From Bacteriovoracales bacterium (lineage in GTDB: Bacteria; Bdellovibrionota; Bacteriovoracia; Bacteriovoracales; Bacteriovoracaceae), in contig SKGZ01000057.1 of assembly GCA_007117175.1 (NCBI GenBank), forward strand, positions 1-8,294: a stretch of DNA of 8,294 nucleotides, in the 5' to 3' direction. The position numbers were made by a program, and so were the translations under genes. Shown here in pieces: positions 5,997-8,294 of this stretch. Below the pieces are notes generated by a model. That model was not told the origin of the DNA, made no database searches, and worked only from the letters and a program-made list of their open reading frames with translations. How positions within the stretch are numbered: position 1 is the first letter of the stretch; each line of letters starts with the position of its first letter.

Positions 5997-8294
5997 ATGG
6001 AGAAAAGGATTAGTCAATATTCACAAACTGGTGCTTCACTTTTACAAGTGATGGCAATGGGGGCTCTGATGAGTGGGTTGGCAGTGTTTGTGGTGACCTC
6101 GCAAAAAGAAACATCACGAGCAGTCTTGGGTGATAGCTTTATTCAAGAAACAGTTCTACTCACCGAGCAATTAAGCGGTGTGCTGTCGGATACACAGCGC
6201 TGTATGAATATCATGCGCAATAGTTTACCCGGCGATGATATTCGTCTTGAAGTCGGGACTACTCTAACATTAACACGGTTAGTCGGAGATGGGACCGATA
6301 TAGGAGAGTTGATTCGAGTCAGTGACTATGATCCAGCGAATCCAGATGATCCCCTAGACCCCATAATGACTTATGGAATGAGTGGCAAGATAGTGGTTAA
6401 CGAAATTGAAATTAGCCGTCCTGACATCTCTAACGCAGAAGTTCGCTTGCTATTGAGTTCCACTGGTCAAGAGACCGCCTTAAGAGAAGTTTACCGAACC
6501 ATTCGCCTTAGTGTTGAGGGAGATTCCTTGGAGGTGACAAGTTGTTATGGTAATCTCTCTGGCGATATTGATGAGTTGATGTTTCGCTATTGCCAAGGAC
6601 CAGGTGCTCTTTATGATCCCAGTACGAAGCAGTGTAGCATCGCTGGCTTTGTGCCAGCGCAATGTGATTCGGGGCAGGTGGCTAGAGGAATTGCCGCCTT
6701 GCCAGCAAGCCCAGATCCCTATGAGAACTTTAAGTTTACAGTTTTATGTGATGATGCTTCCAGCGGCAGTGTGGATTTAGATACTACCCCTTGTCCTCCC
6801 GATCAGATCCCTGTGGGAATCGATGAAGGGTTAGTGCAATGTCGCCCAATCGTTGCGCAAGATATTACTTCGCTGGTGAGCACCGATATCCAAACTTCTT
6901 GTTCTATGATTCACCGCTTGCACGTCTCCGGAGGGCAAATTCAGATTGAATGCCAAGACGGACCGCGGTTAGAGTTTGTGGACAAGCCAAACTATGCAGT
7001 GCCTGAGAGTGAATTTGAAGTAAGTGTGGCCATGTTTGATGCAGCTACTCAGCAGATTGACACCGGCTTTACCAGTGATATTACCTTGCATGGAGCGTAT
7101 ACTGATGATGAGTGTACTGTAGCCGCCAGTGGTTTTACGGGTACACCTTCTACTGTGAGCGCTGTTGCCGGAGTTTCCACCTTTACAGGACTGGAGTATG
7201 ATGGCGATGGAAAGATCTATCTAAGAGCGACCGGAGGAGGTGAAGAAGTTTGTTCCAGTGCTATTGATTTTGATTGTGATGAGACTCCTGAACTGAAATG
7301 GATTACAATAAATCCTCATTCCTCAGTTGAGGATTATTTAAATAATTTTGGAGGGGGAATACTAGAACCTTTTTTTGAAATACCATCCGGATTAAATAGT
7401 TACATAGTAGCAGTTGATGGTAATCTTAATGATTTAAATAGTTCAGCTTTTTATAGTTTGAAAATTCCTTTACCGCGGTTGAGCTCGCTAAATGATTTTC
7501 CTAGTACTCAGCAGGTCAAACTGTGTAGCAAAAGAACAACAAGTCCATTTGACTTTATTTGTGGCTCTAATCAATTTTTTCCTGACTTATCAAGTCACTC
7601 AGCTCCAAGTACCATCTATATAGATTTTCAAGTCCCTACTGAGTTAGCTTTGTATTCAGCAGAGGCATTTCCAAGTTCGATGCATGGCTACTATGGAGCT
7701 GGTGGTGGCTCGATTCCAGCTTTTCCTTATGTGAACTATTGGATGAAGCCAACTCCATACGTTCCTGCAGCATTTCCATTTGGTTACTCAGGAACCTGGC
7801 CAATAAGTCAATATAATCCAACAGCAGAAAACTTGGGTAATGCTTATTCTACGAGAGGAGGGGGTGGGCCCAATAATAAAGGTGATTTAGTTCAATATAA
7901 TTTATCATCTTGTACTAGTGTGGAAAGTGGCCCTATGCCTGACCAAGGAAAGTGGTGTGATTACTTTAAGGTATCTGGTACTGGGTCTTACGCTTTACAC
8001 GGTCAAGAAATACTTGAGGGAGATAGTAATGCAGTTCTTGAAAAATGGGCAGAAATTCTAATTCATTATGATCACGATTTAGGTAAAATAAGAATAGGTA
8101 GTTGGGATGGTTCTAATGTTTCAACCTTGGGAACTGCTGGAATTTTTTCAAGTTTTAATTCTAATTACTCTGATAAATTTATTTTACCTGCGAGAGAGGC
8201 AAATGCTTGTCATTTCCCTGGAGGAAAATTTTATATTAAAATTCTTTTTTCAAATGGATATCATATTCGTGCTTATAACAGTGCAGGTACTCTT
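5997..8294 (+). CDS. Prepilin C, large modular pilin-like protein with adhesin-like extension (partial at right edge)
   Basis: From ATG 5997 the frame has no stop for 766 codons and leaves the window, so the true length is unknown. AAGG at 5984-5987, over the stop of gene B, serves as ribosome binding site. The leader MEKRISQYSQTG is cut after Gly12; the mature end is ASLLQVMAMG, a prepilin signature but with Gln, not Glu, at +5 (Gln17), then a hydrophobic helix to about residue 34. Order after that: pilin-type body (35-185, ending EVTSCYG); the Cys module shared with B (Cys199-Cys319); an Ig-like domain (about 325-427, with 'GVSTFTGL' and 'KIYLRA' strands and Cys373, Cys419); then a region with no recognised fold, including a Gly/Pro/Tyr-rich stretch (about 560-625) and Cys510, 522, 639, 654, 738. 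It is likely surface-exposed. I infer a tip or adhesive pilin, as in GspK-like or modular pilins; no binding target can be named. Confidence 0.88.
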   Translation, partial: MEKRISQYSQTGASLLQVMAMGALMSGLAVFVVTSQKETSRAVLGDSFIQETVLLTEQLSGVLSDTQRCMNIMRNSLPGDDIRLEVGTTLTLTRLVGDGTDIGELIRVSDYDPANPDDPLDPIMTYGMSGKIVVNEIEISRPDISNAEVRLLLSSTGQETALREVYRTIRLSVEGDSLEVTSCYGNLSGDIDELMFRYCQGPGALYDPSTKQCSIAGFVPAQCDSGQVARGIAALPASPDPYENFKFTVLCDDASSGSVDLDTTPCPPDQIPVGIDEGLVQCRPIVAQDITSLVSTDIQTSCSMIHRLHVSGGQIQIECQDGPRLEFVDKPNYAVPESEFEVSVAMFDAATQQIDTGFTSDITLHGAYTDDECTVAASGFTGTPSTVSAVAGVSTFTGLEYDGDGKIYLRATGGGEEVCSSAIDFDCDETPELKWITINPHSSVEDYLNNFGGGILEPFFEIPSGLNSYIVAVDGNLNDLNSSAFYSLKIPLPRLSSLNDFPSTQQVKLCSKRTTSPFDFICGSNQFFPDLSSHSAPSTIYIDFQVPTELALYSAEAFPSSMHGYYGAGGGSIPAFPYVNYWMKPTPYVPAAFPFGYSGTWPISQYNPTAENLGNAYSTRGGGGPNNKGDLVQYNLSSCTSVESGPMPDQGKWCDYFKVSGTGSYALHGQEILEGDSNAVLEKWAEILIHYDHDLGKIRIGSWDGSNVSTLGTAGIFSSFNSNYSDKFILPAREANACHFPGGKFYIKILFSNGYHIRAYNSAGTL
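6591..6953 (+). other. Cys-patterned module in prepilin C
   Basis: Residues 199-319, the counterpart of the C-terminal module of B. Landmarks are YDPSTKQC, QCDSGQ, TVLC, PVGIDEGLVQC, TSC and IQIEC. Here the module lies inside the protein and is followed by about 450 further residues, so it acts as a linker or base to the extension. Confidence 0.7.
6969..7277 (+). other. Ig-like beta-sandwich domain in prepilin C
   Basis: Residues 325-427 alternate strands and turns in the manner of bacterial Ig-like/filamin-type domains: a 'FEVSVAMFDA' strand, 'SDITLHG', the near-terminal pair 'GVSTFTGL' and 'DGKIYLRATGG', and a closing Cys. Such domains carry adhesive parts away from the cell surface. The fold is judged by eye only. 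Confidence 0.55.
7278..8294 (+). other. AT-rich C-terminal region of prepilin C
   Basis: Beyond residue 427 base composition changes: 17 of 60 G or C in 7381-7440 and 13 of 60 in 8221-8280, against 35 of 60 in 6661-6720. The encoded part is rich in Ser, Asn, Tyr and Phe and has strand-like stretches such as 'KWAEILIHYDHD' and 'KIRIGSWDG'. No known domain is recognised. The region runs off the window. Confidence 0.75.

Noticed and set aside
5997..6110. Reading the N-terminus of protein C as an ordinary Sec signal peptide
   Set aside because: The hydrophobic stretch follows directly after a Thr-Gly at residue 12, in the same TG|A context as prepilin B, and there is no signal peptidase I site after it.
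6480..7821. Two short minus-strand open frames (6480-6662 and 7636-7821)
   Set aside because: Both lie antisense to the continuous plus-strand frame from 5997, which explains the coding pattern.
1..8294. CRISPR array, insertion sequence, tRNA, rRNA or riboswitch
   Set aside because: No spaced direct repeats, transposase-like frame, terminal inverted repeats or recognisable RNA motifs were seen on either strand.

Overview
The window reads as chromosomal DNA of a Gram-negative bacterium of moderate to low GC that makes type IV pili. The style of the genes (small secreted orphans, a short acidic ferredoxin, a run of divergent prepilins) would fit a Bdellovibrionota-like organism. That is inference: no rRNA or marker gene here fixes the taxon.

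Layout. (1) 10-477 (+) is an AT-rich gene for a small exported protein of unknown function; it converges on queC. (2) 495-1181 (-) is queC, for 7-cyano-7-deazaguanine synthase of queuosine biosynthesis. (3) 1295-1890 (+), divergent from queC, is an AT-rich two-gene cassette that looks like a toxin-antitoxin pair: a small DUF4258/RelE-like protein, then an XRE/HTH_37-like regulator whose ribosome binding site lies in the last codons of the first gene. (4) 1908-3626 (-) is a complete alpha-D-phosphohexomutase of the PgcA/PGM2 type. (5) 3722-3979 (+), divergent from it, is a single-cluster ferredoxin. (6) From about 4118 to the right edge is a tightly packed operon of three prepilin-like genes, called A, B and C here.

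The prepilin operon is the most interesting part. A and B are about 300-residue prepilins with the usual Glu at +5. C starts at 5997 and stays open to the window edge, so at least 766 residues are encoded. C also has a prepilin N-terminus, but with Gln at +5. It shares a roughly 120-130-residue Cys-patterned extracellular module with B, and then continues into an Ig-like domain and a large C-terminal region. GC content drops sharply about where that last region begins. The picture is a minor-pilin set in which C may be a modular, tip-located, adhesin-like pilin, by analogy with GspK (no Glu5, at the tip) and with the modular pilins of Gram-positive type IV pili. Its C-terminal part may have been swapped in.

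No rRNA, tRNA, CRISPR, insertion sequence or origin is visible. No gap between genes reaches 300 bases. The longest, 3980-4117, holds weak hairpins and a possible promoter for the pilin operon.
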